NCBI RefSeq assembly: GCF_002803085.1
Contig: NZ_NNBJ01000002.1
Span: 313,561-377,560, forward strand
From: Streptomyces sp. CB01201
GTDB lineage: Bacteria > Actinomycetota > Actinomycetes > Streptomycetales > Streptomycetaceae
Direction of reading: 5' to 3'
Length of the DNA stretch: 64,000 nt
Position numbers and translations under genes: made by a program. Below the pieces are notes generated by a model. It was not told where the DNA came from. It saw only the letters and a program-made list of their open reading frames with translations, and searched no databases. Below are positions 20,310 to 31,800 of the stretch, in pieces. Numbering within the stretch: the first letter of the stretch is position 1; each line of letters opens with the position of its first letter.

Positions 20310-21068
20310 TCAGTCCTGCTTCCTGCCGCGCCGGCTGAGCAGCCCCGCGCCGCCGAGGGCGGTCGCGCCGAGGCCGGTGATGCCGAGGGCGAGCGCCGAG
20401 TTCGTCGCGGTGTGGTCCTCGGGTGCGGGTGCCACGCCGGTGTTCACGCCGCCCTTGGGGGTGGTGTGGTGGCGCGGGGTCGTCGTGTCGTGGTGCGGGC
20501 CGGGCGGGGGCGTCCTGTCGTGGTCTCCCTTGCCGTGCTGGTCGTCCTTGTGCCCGTCCTTGTGGTCGTCCTTCGGCTCGCCCACGGTGAACTTGACCGT
20601 GTCGAAGAGCTTGCCGTCGACGAACGCCTGGACGCCGAAGTAGTCGCGCGGGTAGTTGGCGACGGTCGCCGTGCCGTGCCACACCCCGGTCGTCTTCGCG
20701 TCCGGGGCGAGGTTCACCCGGCCGCCGAAGGCCTTGGACACGACGTACGCGGTGCCCTTGTGGCCGCTCTGGCGGATGGTGACGGTGATCTTGTCGCCGG
20801 GGCGGCCGGTGTCCGAGGACAGCGCCACGCTCGGCGTGGCGGGGGTGGGCGTCGGGGAACCCGAGGGCGAGGCCGAGGCCGAGGCCGCGGAGTTCGGGGA
20901 GGCTGAGCCGGAGGGGGAGGCGGAGTCGGTCGGGGAGGCGGAGTTGTTCGGGGAGGCGGAGTTGTTCGGGGGCGCCGACGCGGACCCGGCGGCGAACGCG
21001 GTGGCCGGAGCGGCGAGCGCGAGCGCCGAGGCTATGGCGACGGCGGAAGCGGTGAATGCCTTGCGCAT
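20310..21068 (-). CDS. Secreted surface protein with Ser/Pro-rich stalk, paired with sortase
   Basis: 252 residues, ATG 21068 with AGGGAG 8 nt upstream. Signal peptide 1-27 (VAIASALALAAPATAFA). Then a low-complexity Asn-Ser-Ala-Ser-Pro stalk (about 30-75), a beta-sandwich-like domain (TPSVALSSDTGRPGDKITVT to FVDGKLFDTVKFTVGE, about 80-175), a strongly charged His/Asp/Lys segment (KDDHKDGHKDDQHGKGDHD), a Pro/His/Thr stretch, and a C-terminal hydrophobic helix with RRGRKQD tail. This matches a wall-spanning protein with a sorting-signal-like end, but no LPxTG or LAxTG precedes the helix. The His/Asp-rich stretch could bind metal ions (inference). Confidence 0.85.
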   Translation of the reverse strand: MRKAFTASAVAIASALALAAPATAFAAGSASAPPNNSASPNNSASPTDSASPSGSASPNSAASASASPSGSPTPTPATPSVALSSDTGRPGDKITVTIRQSGHKGTAYVVSKAFGGRVNLAPDAKTTGVWHGTATVANYPRDYFGVQAFVDGKLFDTVKFTVGEPKDDHKDGHKDDQHGKGDHDRTPPPGPHHDTTTPRHHTTPKGGVNTGVAPAPEDHTATNSALALGITGLGATALGGAGLLSRRGRKQD

Positions 21069-21310
21069 AATCAAATCTCCCTGTTTGTCCGGCTGTTCAC
21101 CGGATGCACCGATAAGGAGGTGACTGTGCGCGTTTTGGTTTCGCCGGTACGTGGGTGGCGGGACGGCCCCGCCGAAGGTCCCGGCCCGGGAAACGGCCGG
21201 GCCCCTGCGCCCATGACCTGCCCCATACACCCGCTTTACTCACATTTTTGGGACGTAGGTCCTGGCGCGGATCCCGGTATGCGGGCACCTGGGTGCTGGG
21301 GCGCCGGACA

Positions 21311-21353
21311 CGCAGGAGGGCCCGGCACCGAGATGGTGCCGGGCCCTCCTGCG
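21311..21353 (-). terminator. Strong hairpin terminator downstream of serC
   Basis: A perfect 19-bp stem (left arm 21311-21329, loop GAGAT, right arm 21335-21353) with core GGGCCCGGCACC. It is followed by no T-run, as is usual in Streptomyces. It lies 84 bp after the serC stop on the minus strand and insulates the sortase operon promoter region. Confidence 0.85.
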
Positions 21354-21436
21354 TACGCTTCCGGACTTCCGGGCTTCCGGACTTCCGGGCTACCTGGCTT
21401 CGTGCTACCCGACGTGCCGTGCCGGTCGCGGGATGC

Positions 21437-23280
<1,844 letters not shown>

Positions 23281-23317
23281 CGGGGCAGGTCGCGTGGGCC
23301 GGGAGCCCGGAGGGGGG

Positions 23318-24595
23318 TCAGCGCAGGCGGACCGGGAGGTCGAAGAGGTCGTTCTGGGTGACTATCGGCTTGTTGCGGAGGGCGGATCGCGGGACCGCCA
23401 GGGTCAGGGAGGGGAACCGTGCGTACAGGGCCGGCAGCGCCACCCCCGCCTCCAGGCGGGACAGCGCCGCGCCGGGGCAGACGTGCGGGCCGTGGCCGAA
23501 GGCGATGTGCCGGTTCGGCGTGCGGGTCACGTCGAAGTCCCCCGCCGTCGCGCCGTGCTGCCCCTCGTCCCGGCCGATCGCCCCGAAGGAGACGATCAGC
23601 GCCTCACCCGCCGGCAGCACCCCGTCCCCGACCACGACGTCCTCCGTCGCGAAGCGGAACAGGACGTGCGAGGTCGGCGTCGACCACCGCAGGGTCTCCT
23701 CGATGACGTTCTCCCACGGCACCGCCCCGTCGAGCACCAGCTTGCGCTGCTCGGGATGCGCCTCCAGGGCCACCACCGCGTTCACGATGAGACTGATCGT
23801 GGTCTCGTGGCCCGCCGCGATCATCAGCTGGAGGGTGTTGGTGATCTCCTCCGTGCTGAGGTGGTCGCCGTCCTCGGACGCGGCGAGCAGCGCGCTCGTC
23901 AGGTCGTCGCCCGGCGCCCGCCGCTTGGACTCGACGATCCCCGCGAACAGCTCCCCGAGGTCCGCCATCATCTGCGGCACCTCCTCCGGCGGCGTCTGCG
24001 TGGAGAAGAACTTCTCGAAGAGGGACTTCAGGCGGGGATGGTCGGCCGCGTCCACACCCATCAGTTCGCTGACCACGTTCATGGGCAGCGGGTAGGCGAA
24101 CTCCGCCTTCAGGTCGACCACTTCACCCTCGGGAAGGGCCGCGAGGCGGTCCAGCATCGACGTCGTCAGCGCCTCGATCCCGGCCCGCAGCCGCTCCACC
24201 CGCCGCACCGTCAGCGCCTGCGCGACCAGCGCACGCAGGCGGCGGTGCTCCTCGCCGTCCACGGTGAGCATCGAGCGCCCCGGGTTGGCGAGCCCGATCA
24301 GCGGCCAGTCCAGCGGGATCTCGCCGCGCTGCCAGGCGCCCCACACATCGATGTCCTTGACCAGGCGCGGGTCGGTCAGGAGCTTGCGGGCCTCCGCGTG
24401 GTGCGTCACCGAGTAGCAGGCCACCCCGCCCGGCAGCACGACCCGTACCAGCGGACCGGCCGCGCGCAGCGCCGCGCTCTCGGCGTCGAGGTCGGCGACG
24501 AACGGGTCGAGGGCGATGGCACCGCTGTGGTCCACGGGGCACTGCGACGGACCGCTGGTGGGTCTGCTCGTCCGGCTGCTCGGCTGGCTGCTCAT
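23318..24595 (-). CDS. Cytochrome P450 (second P450 of conservon, CYP154-type)
   Basis: 425 residues. All P450 marks are present: I-helix LMIAAGHETTISL, K-helix ExxR in VIEETLRW, and heme loop AFGHGPHVCPGAALSRLE with the axial Cys. The N-terminus before about residue 20 is Ser/Pro-rich. It starts ATG 24595 overlapping the stop of the first P450 (ATGA), so it is the last gene of the six-gene conservon. In other Streptomyces conservons the second P450 is often a CYP154; the family name here is inferred from context. Substrate unknown. Confidence 0.92.
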   Translation of the reverse strand: MSSQPSSRTSRPTSGPSQCPVDHSGAIALDPFVADLDAESAALRAAGPLVRVVLPGGVACYSVTHHAEARKLLTDPRLVKDIDVWGAWQRGEIPLDWPLIGLANPGRSMLTVDGEEHRRLRALVAQALTVRRVERLRAGIEALTTSMLDRLAALPEGEVVDLKAEFAYPLPMNVVSELMGVDAADHPRLKSLFEKFFSTQTPPEEVPQMMADLGELFAGIVESKRRAPGDDLTSALLAASEDGDHLSTEEITNTLQLMIAAGHETTISLIVNAVVALEAHPEQRKLVLDGAVPWENVIEETLRWSTPTSHVLFRFATEDVVVGDGVLPAGEALIVSFGAIGRDEGQHGATAGDFDVTRTPNRHIAFGHGPHVCPGAALSRLEAGVALPALYARFPSLTLAVPRSALRNKPIVTQNDLFDLPVRLR

Positions 24596-25821
24596 CTGAC
24601 TGCTCCAAGGGCAGGAGTGGGTGTGAACGACACGGGAAGCTCGGTGAGGCCCCGCAGCCACGGGGACGGGCGGCGGGTCAACTCCGCGGCGGGCGAGGCG
24701 AGATCGACGTCCGGCAGCCGGTCGAGCAGCACCTCGATCCCGGTCCGCGCGATGACCTCGGCGACCTCCTGCGCGGGGAAGGGGCAGCGGTGCTCGCCGT
24801 GCCCGAAGGAGAAGAACGCGCTGTTGCCACCCGTCAACGCACCTGCTTCGGTGCGTACTTGGGGATCGCCGTTGGCCGCGGCGAGGCCGAGCAGGAGCAG
24901 ATCGCCGGCCCGGATGTGCCGACCGCCCAGACGGGTGTCGCGGGCGGCCCAGCGGCCCGCCACGTTCTGCGTCGGCGTGTCCTCCCACAACACCTCGTTC
25001 ATCGCCTCGCCGACGCTGTGCCGGCCGCCCGCGAGCGAGGCCGCGAACCGGTCGTCGGTGAGCATGAGGCGCAGCGAGTTGCCGATCCAGTCCGCGGTGG
25101 GCTGGTGGCCGGCCGCCATCATCACCATCAGGTCCTGGCCGACCTCCTCGACGGTGAAGCCGTAGGGGTTGGCGAGCATCCGGGACGCCACGTCCTCGCC
25201 CGGATCGACCTGCTTGGCGGTCAGCAGCGCGTACATCGACTCGGCGAGGTGGCGCTGGCCCTCCAGCGCGCCCTCCCGGCCGTTGATCATGTCGTTCATC
25301 GCGGTGACCAGGCCCGGTCCCTGCTCGTCGGCGAACCCGTAGAGCCGGGCCAGGACCCGTACCGGCAGGAGCATCGCGTACTGGCCGACGATGTCGCCGC
25401 CGCCCGTACCGCACAGCGCGTCGATCAGCTCGTCCGCGAACCGCTCGGCGTGCGCGCGCAGTTCGAAGGGGTCGACGGCCTCCAGGGCGTCGGAGACCAT
25501 CGCGGCCCGCTCGCGGTGGCGCTCGCCGACCGTGTAGAGGATCGACGGCTGCTTGCGGCCGATCATCGGCAGCAGCGGCCAGTCGGCCGGGATGCGGTCC
25601 CACTGGTTCCACAGGTCGGAGTCGCGCGAGAACAGCGCGGGGTCGCTGGTGACCTGGTGCAGTTCGCGATAGCCGAGCACCAGCCAGGCCGGCGCGTCGC
25701 CGTCCAGGACGACGGGCGCCACGGCACCGTGGTCGCGCCGCATGTCGCGGTACAGCTCGTTCGGCTCGGTCTGGAACCGGGGGCCGCTCAGCGGGACGGG
25801 GGCGGGTATGGGGCACGTCAC
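24592..25821 (-). CDS. Cytochrome P450, CYP157-like, lacking the ExxR motif
   Basis: 409 residues. Heme loop is normal (FSFGHGEHRCPFPAQEVAE). The K-helix, where nearly all P450s have E-x-x-R, reads NEVLWEDTPTQN, giving EVLW. The I-helix reads MMAAGHQPTADW instead of AG-x-E/D-T-T. Loss of ExxR is a known peculiarity of the CYP157 family found in Streptomyces conservons, where EQSLW-type sequences occur. Overlaps of 4 bp with the GTPase gene upstream and with the next P450 downstream show tight coupling. Catalytic or structural role is uncertain. Confidence 0.92.
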   Translation of the reverse strand: MTCPIPAPVPLSGPRFQTEPNELYRDMRRDHGAVAPVVLDGDAPAWLVLGYRELHQVTSDPALFSRDSDLWNQWDRIPADWPLLPMIGRKQPSILYTVGERHRERAAMVSDALEAVDPFELRAHAERFADELIDALCGTGGGDIVGQYAMLLPVRVLARLYGFADEQGPGLVTAMNDMINGREGALEGQRHLAESMYALLTAKQVDPGEDVASRMLANPYGFTVEEVGQDLMVMMAAGHQPTADWIGNSLRLMLTDDRFAASLAGGRHSVGEAMNEVLWEDTPTQNVAGRWAARDTRLGGRHIRAGDLLLLGLAAANGDPQVRTEAGALTGGNSAFFSFGHGEHRCPFPAQEVAEVIARTGIEVLLDRLPDVDLASPAAELTRRPSPWLRGLTELPVSFTPTPALGAVR

Positions 25822-26417
25822 GGTATGAGCTCCGGTGCTTGTCGCAGGCGTGCGAGGTGTTCCACGAGGGCGATCAGGACGGTCTTGCTGGACTCACGGG
25901 CGCGCGCGTCGCAGCGCAGCAGCGGCACCTCGGCCGGCAGGTCGAGCGCCTCGCGCACCTGCTCCTCGGTGTGCGCGGGGCCGCCGAAGTCGTTGCACGC
26001 CACGACGAACGGCGTGCCGTGGTGCTCCAGGCGGTCGATGGCGTACCAGGAGTCCGCGAGGCGCCGCGTGTCGACCAGGACGACCGCGCCGAGCGTGCCC
26101 GCGAACAGCCGGTCCCACAGGAACCAGAACCGCTCCTGGCCGGGCGCGCCGAACAGGTACAGGACGTTGTGCGCGTCCAGGGTGATGCGGCCGAAGTCGA
26201 AGGCGACGGTGGTGGCCGTCTTCGTGCCGACGCCGGCGAGATCGTCCACGGCCTCGCCCGCCTTGGTCATGGTCTCCTCGGTGTTCAGCGGACGTATCTC
26301 GCTGACCGAGCGCACCATGGTCGTCTTTCCGACGCCGAAACCACCGACGACCACGATTTTCAGGCCGTTGTCGGCGGTCCCCGCGAGGGCGGGCCGTTCA
26401 GAGATTTCGGAGGCCAA
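25818..26417 (-). CDS. cvnD: Conservon small GTPase-like ATP/GTP-binding protein CvnD
   Basis: 199 residues. Walker A VVVGGFGVGKTTMVRS, switch-II-like YLFGAPGQERFWFLWD and a specificity-loop region VVACNDFGG are visible. CvnD proteins are Ras-like/MglA-like nucleotide-binding proteins that form a membrane-associated complex with CvnA-C in S. coelicolor (known for cvn9). It overlaps the DUF742 gene by 20 bp upstream and the first P450 by 4 bp downstream. Confidence 0.95.
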   Translation of the reverse strand: MASEISERPALAGTADNGLKIVVVGGFGVGKTTMVRSVSEIRPLNTEETMTKAGEAVDDLAGVGTKTATTVAFDFGRITLDAHNVLYLFGAPGQERFWFLWDRLFAGTLGAVVLVDTRRLADSWYAIDRLEHHGTPFVVACNDFGGPAHTEEQVREALDLPAEVPLLRCDARARESSKTVLIALVEHLARLRQAPELIP

Positions 26418-26745
26418 CGAGCACCTGCTCCAGGATGTCGGGGTCGGGAAGGCGATGGGCCGAGCGCGGGTGGCGGGCGCTGATGCGGCCCGTGTCGTGC
26501 AGGTCGGCGAGCAGGATGCGGACCACCGTGACGGGCAGGCCCAGCTCGGCGGCGATCTCCACGACGGCGGTCGGGAAGCGGCACATGCGCAGGATCGCCG
26601 CGTGCTCGGACTGCATGCCCGGAGCCGGTTCCGACTCGGTGACCACCAGGGTGACCAGGTCGAAGGCGTCCGAGCCGGAGCGGCTGCGTCCGCCGGTGAG
26701 GGTGTAGAGCCGGTCCGGCGAGTCGTCCCGGCCCGGCCGGCTCAT
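26398..26745 (-). CDS. cvnC: Conservon DUF742 protein CvnC
   Basis: 115 residues, ATG 26745. Matches DUF742: RLYTLTGGRSRS near the N-terminus, SEHAAILRMCRFPTAVVEIAAELGLPVTVVRILLADLHDTG in the middle (a winged-helix-like pattern), and PDPDILEQVLVGLRNL at the end. It is the third conservon gene, with a 4-bp overlap to cvnB and a 20-bp overlap to cvnD. It probably bridges the complex; a DNA-binding role has been suggested from the fold but is not shown here. Confidence 0.95.
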   Translation of the reverse strand: MSRPGRDDSPDRLYTLTGGRSRSGSDAFDLVTLVVTESEPAPGMQSEHAAILRMCRFPTAVVEIAAELGLPVTVVRILLADLHDTGRISARHPRSAHRLPDPDILEQVLVGLRNL

Positions 26746-27143
26746 GCCCGCGGCTCGGCGCTGAGGTACTCGCCGAGCTGTTCCACCAGCTCGGACATGT
26801 TGTGCCCGACGAGCCCGGCGTCCGCGTCCTCGGCGGCGACCACCGCGAGGTGCGCGCCCTCGCCGGCCTCGACGATGAACAGGATGCCGCCGTAGAACTC
26901 GGCCATCGCGGAGCGCACCCCGCCGCTGCCGTCGCCGAACTCCATGGACGCCCCGTGCGACAGGCTCTGGATGCCCGCGGCGATCGCGGCGAGCTGGTCG
27001 GCCTGGTCGACGGAGAGCTCCGGCGTGCGGCACAGCTTGAGGCCGTCACGGGACAGGACGAGCGCGTGGCGGGCCCCGGGAGTGCGCTGGAGCAGGTTCT
27101 CCAGGAGCCAGTTGAGCTTCTCGTCGGTGGTGGTGCCGGTCAT
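26742..27143 (-). CDS. cvnB: Conservon roadblock/LC7 protein CvnB
   Basis: 133 residues of the Roadblock/LC7 fold: LNWLLENLLQRTPGARHALVLSRDGLKL, LAAIAAGIQSLSHGASMEFG, GGILFIVEAGEGAHLAVVAAEDADAGLVGHNMSELVEQLGEYL. Roadblock proteins act as regulators or partners of Ras-like GTPases, here CvnD. Overlaps the cvnA stop by 4 bp and the cvnC start by 4 bp. Confidence 0.95.
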   Translation of the reverse strand: MTGTTTDEKLNWLLENLLQRTPGARHALVLSRDGLKLCRTPELSVDQADQLAAIAAGIQSLSHGASMEFGDGSGGVRSAMAEFYGGILFIVEAGEGAHLAVVAAEDADAGLVGHNMSELVEQLGEYLSAEPRA

Positions 27144-28654
27144 TCGGAGTTGCCTTCCGGGGTGGGGGAGTTCGCGCGTACGGCCTGGCGGAAGCTGCTG
27201 AAGCGGGCGGCCGCGTCCGAGGCCGCGGTCGTGGCGCGGGCCGGGGCCGCCGGGGCGTCGGGGCCCTCGGGGTGGGCTGCGGCGAGCGCTCGGCCGCGCT
27301 TGCGCTTGGGCAGCCCGCTCTCGCCGAACTGCGGGAATTCCCCGCTGGTTTCACTGCCGGTGGCGGATCCGGTGGCGGATCCGGAGGCCGACCCGGCGGT
27401 GGACCCGGAGGCGGATCCGGCGGTGGCGGTGGCGGGGCGGGCGGTGCCGGACGCGGGCTCGGCGGCCGGTTCGTGGGCGGTCTCCGGCTCGCCGCCCCGG
27501 GCGGGTGCCCGGGTCGCCGACGCGGCCGGGGTCCCGGACTCCGCCGTGGCGGGCTCCGGAGGCAACAGGTCCTGCGGTCCGTCGAGGGCGGGCGCGAGCG
27601 GGGCCGCCGCGGGCGTGGCGGCGACATGGGTGACCAGCTCGTGCGGGAGCAGCATCAGGGCGCCGGTGCCGCCGCGCGCGGAGGGCCGGAACGACACGGT
27701 CAGGCCGTGCTTACGGGCCAGCCGGCCGACGACCGCGAGACCGAGCCGGGTGCCGGAGAGCCCGGCCAGGTCCGAAAGCCGTCCGGAGACGGCCTGTTCG
27801 GCCCGGCGCAGCTGCACGTCGCTCATCACCAGACCGCTGTCCTCGACGGTGATGATGACCCCGGCCGGCACTTCCTCCACGTACACGTGGACCTCGGCGG
27901 TCGGCGGCGAGAAGTTGGCCGCGTTGTCGAGGAGTTCGGCGAGCGCGTGCATGACGCCCTCGGCGGCGTGCCCGGCGACGGCCGCGTCGCTGGTGGAGTG
28001 CAGGCGCACCCGCTGGTAGCCGCCGATGCGGCCCATGGCGCCGCGCAGAATGGACTCCATGACGATCGGCCGGGCCCAGCGGCGGCCCGAACGCGCCCCG
28101 GTCAGCACGGCGATGGAGTCCGCGAGGCGCCCCGCCTGTGCGGTGCGGTGGTCCAGGTGCAGCAGGTCGCCGAGCACCTCCTCGTCGGCGTGCCGGTGCT
28201 CCATGTCGCGCAGGTCGGCGAGCATGCCGGTGGCCAGCGCCTGCATGCGGCCGGCCGCGTTCGCGGTGGCCGCGAGGGCGGCGGCACGTGCGGACTCGGC
28301 GCGGCGCAGCTCGGCGGTGTGGGCGGCGATCAGTGCCTTGCGGTCGGCGGCGTGGGCGGCGTCCAGGCGCACCGCGTCGGCGCTGCGCCGGGCGGCGTTG
28401 GCCTCCTGTGCGCTGATCTGGGTGTTCAGCGCGGCCAGACGTTCACGCAGGACGCGGTTGCGCAGCACGCTGTGCGTCACGGCGTACGCGCCGGCGCTCA
28501 GCAGGGCCGCGGCGATGCCGAGGCTCCAGCCGAGTACGGCACGGGAGCCCGGCTCGGCCGTGACCACCGCCACTGTGCAGAACGCGCCGGTGACCACCGC
28601 GGTGATCAACAGGGCCAGCGCGGAGGGGCGAACGGGGGAGGGCGACGCCGTCAT
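27140..28654 (-). CDS. cvnA: Conservon sensor histidine-kinase-like protein CvnA
   Basis: 504 residues. Two membrane helices lie within residues 10-60 with a very short external loop, then a coiled-coil-like Ala/Arg/Glu segment (70-160), a dimerisation-like helix (LLHLDHRTAQAGRLADSIAVLTG), and an ATPase domain with N-box ELLDNAANFSPP and later GTRLGLAVVGRLARKHG and GGTGALMLLP. The last 170 residues are a disordered Ala/Pro/Ser/Gly tail. First gene of the conservon; CvnA proteins are the membrane anchor of the complex. Confidence 0.95.
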   Translation of the reverse strand: MTASPSPVRPSALALLITAVVTGAFCTVAVVTAEPGSRAVLGWSLGIAAALLSAGAYAVTHSVLRNRVLRERLAALNTQISAQEANAARRSADAVRLDAAHAADRKALIAAHTAELRRAESARAAALAATANAAGRMQALATGMLADLRDMEHRHADEEVLGDLLHLDHRTAQAGRLADSIAVLTGARSGRRWARPIVMESILRGAMGRIGGYQRVRLHSTSDAAVAGHAAEGVMHALAELLDNAANFSPPTAEVHVYVEEVPAGVIITVEDSGLVMSDVQLRRAEQAVSGRLSDLAGLSGTRLGLAVVGRLARKHGLTVSFRPSARGGTGALMLLPHELVTHVAATPAAAPLAPALDGPQDLLPPEPATAESGTPAASATRAPARGGEPETAHEPAAEPASGTARPATATAGSASGSTAGSASGSATGSATGSETSGEFPQFGESGLPKRKRGRALAAAHPEGPDAPAAPARATTAASDAAARFSSFRQAVRANSPTPEGNSE

Positions 28655-28700
28655 CGATCAATGCCTTACAGCGCTTATGGCGGGCGAAAGGGAAGGGGCT

Positions 28701-28734
28701 GTTCCTGTCTCACAGGGAACGAGGGGCAACTATA
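28701..28734 (-). promoter_or_regulatory. Candidate conservon promoter region
   Basis: On the minus strand a TATAGT hexamer (28734-28729) lies about 75 nt before the cvnA start, without a clear -35. Between it and the gene is an imperfect inverted repeat, GTTCCTGT-ctc-ACAGGGAAC with one bulge (28701-28720). It could be an operator or a leader hairpin. Confidence 0.3.
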
Positions 28735-28893
28735 GGAGAGTTGGTGATCGATTTGGATAGTTCTTGGTGAACATTCCCGCACATTGGGACCGTTGGCCAG
28801 TCGCATTCAGGTCAACATGGCTGTTTCAGGACATGTGCTCGGTGGTGTGGCGGCACCCTCGCAACAGGTGCGGACAAGGGCATCCTGGGCCCC

Positions 28894-31800
28894 ATGGCAG
28901 ATGCTGCGAACACCGCGAGGGGCCAGGGTCCGAAGCCGCGGGACGAACGCGGGCGGGGGCTTGCGCGCGAACCCGGGCGGGGGCTTGCGCGGGAGCTGGA
29001 GCGGGGGCCTGCACGAGGGCCGGAACGGGAGCCGGAAGGGGAGTTGTCGCGGGAGCTGGAGCGGGAGCTGTCGCGGGTGGTGCGGGGCCGGGTGGACCTC
29101 GGCGTCACCGCCCGCGCCCTCACGACGATGGACGCCTCCAATTACCGCAGGGTGCCGCTCGGCGTGGTCGCCCCGCGCGACGCCGACGACGTGGCGGCGG
29201 TCCTCGGCGTCTGCCGGACGTACGGGGTGCCGGTGGTGCCGCGCGGCGGTGGCACCTCGATCGCGGGCCAGGCCACCGGAGCCGGGATCGTGCTCGACTT
29301 CACACGCCACATGCGCTCGCTCGTCTCGGTCGACGCCGAGGCCCGAACAGCCGTGGTGCAACCGGGAGTTGTGCTGGACGTCCTGCGGGACGCGGTCGCA
29401 CCGCACGGCCTCACCTTCGGACCCGACCCCTCGACGCACAGCCGCTGCACGCTCGGCGGGATGATCGGCAACAACGCGTGCGGGGCGCATTCGGTGGCGT
29501 GGGGGACGACGGCGGACAACGTCCGCGATCTGGCGGTCGTCGGCGCCGGGGGCGAGCGTCACTGGCTGACGCAGGGCTGGCAGCGATCGACAGCGCCTGT
29601 TGGACTGCGCGATTTTGTCATCCGTCAGCTGTCAGCCCTGCGCACCGGCTACCCCCAGGACCTGCCGCGCCGCATCTCCGGCTACGCGATGGACACCCTG
29701 CTGCCCGAGCGCGGTTCGGACCTGGCCAGGGCGTTCTGCGGCAGTGAGGGCACGCTCGGCGTGGTCACCGAGGCGACCGTACGCCTGGTGGAAGCTCCGC
29801 CCGCCCGCGCCCTGGCCGTGCTCGGCTACGCCGATGAGAGCGCGGCCGCCGAAGCGGCCCCCGCCCTGCTGCCGTACGGCCCGCTGACCGTGGAGGGCAT
29901 GGCCGCCGATCTCGTACGGGCGCGGGAGCGAGGGCGAGGCGGGGCGGAGCTGCCGCGTGGCGGGGCGTGGCTGTTCGTCGAGGCCGGTGGGTCGACCGGG
30001 GCCGAAGCCCGCGCGCGGGCGCGGGAGTTGGCCCGTGCGGGCGGCCCGCTCGACTCCCTCGTAGTGGGCGACCCGGCCGGGATGCGTGCACTGTGGCGGA
30101 TCCGCGAGGACGCGGCGGGCACCGCGACCCGGCTGCCCGACGGCACCGAGGCGTGGCCCGGCTGGGAGGACTGCGCGGTGCCGCCCGCCCAACTGGGGCC
30201 GTACCTGCGGGAGTTCCGGGCGCTCCTGACCTCCTACGGTCTGCACGGCACCCCGTACGGGCACTTCGGCGACGGCTGCATCCACGTCCGCATCGACTTC
30301 GACCTGCTCACCCCCGCCGGGATCGGACGCTTCCGCGCGTTCTCCGAGGACCTGGCCGACCTGGTGGTCGCCCACGGCGGGTCGCTGAGCGGCGAGCACG
30401 GCGACGGGATGGCGCGGGCGGAGCTGCTGCCCAAGATGTACGGAGCCGAACTGGTGCGCCTCTTCGGTGAGTTCAAGGATCTCTGGGACCCGGACGGAAT
30501 CCTGAACCCCGGCATCCTGGCCCGCCCCGCGCGGCTCGACGAGAACCTGCGCTTCGAGGTGCTGCCGAGGCGCCCGGTGGACGTGGAGTTCGGCTACCCG
30601 GACGACGGCGGCGACTTCTCGGCGGCGGTGCGCCGATGTGTCGGGGTCGCCAAATGCCGTACAGCGGGCGGCAGTTCACAGGACGTGATGTGCCCGTCCT
30701 TCCGGGCGACCGGGGAGGAGGAGCATTCGACGCGGGGGCGGGCGCGGTTGCTGCACGAGATGCTGGCGGGCGAGGTGGTCACGGACGGCTGGCGCTCGCG
30801 CGAGGTGCGGGACGCGCTCGATCTGTGCCTGTCCTGCAAGGGCTGCCGGAGCGACTGTCCGGTGGGCGTGGACATGGCCACGTACAAGGCGGAGTTCCTG
30901 CACCACCACTACGCGGGCCGCCGGCGTCCGGCCGCGCACTACGCCTTGGGCCGGCTCCCCGAGTGGCTGCGGCTCGCCGCGCCCCTGGCCGGTCCGCTCA
31001 ACGCGGCGGCCCGGGTCCGTCCGCTCGCGGCGCTGGCGAAGCGGGTTGCGGGCATCGCTCCGGAGCGGACGATTCCGCCTTTGGCGCCGCGTACGTTTCT
31101 GCGCGGGCTGCGCGGGCTGCGCGGGCTGCGCGGGCTGCGCGGGCTGCGCGGGCTGGGTGGGTGGCGTTCGGCTCCGGGCCGGGCGGCGGTGATCCTGTGG
31201 CCGGACACGTTCACCAACCACCTTTCCCCGGAGGTGGGGCGGGCGGCGCTACGCGTACTGGCGGACGCGGGGATCGGGGCGGAGCTTCCGGCGGGACGGG
31301 TCTGCTGCGGTCTCACCTATGTGTCCACCGGACAGCTGGACCGCGCGAAGGTGGTGCTGCGCCACACCCTGGACGCGATGGAGCCGTATGTGGGCGCGGG
31401 GGGCGGGGCGGGCCGTCCCGTGCTCGTACTGGAGCCGAGCTGTGCGGCCGCCCTGCGCACGGACCTGCCGGAGCTGCTCCCCGACGACCCCCGGGCGGCC
31501 CGCCTCGCCGCGTCCGTACGCACCTTCGCCGAGGCGCTGGAGGAGTGCGCGCCCCATTGGAGTCCGCCGCGCCTGGACCGGCCCGTGGGCGGGCAGGCGC
31601 ACTGCCACCAGCACGCGGTTCTGGGGGATGCCGCCGATCGCCGGCTGCGCGAGAAGGCCGGCCTGGACGGCGAGCTGAGCGGCGGGTGCTGCGGGCTCGC
31701 CGGGAACTTCGGGTTCGAGCGGGGGCACTGGGAGGTGTCACTGGCCTGTGCGGAGGACCAGCTGCTCCCCGCGGTACGGGCCGCCGCCCCCGGCACGGAG

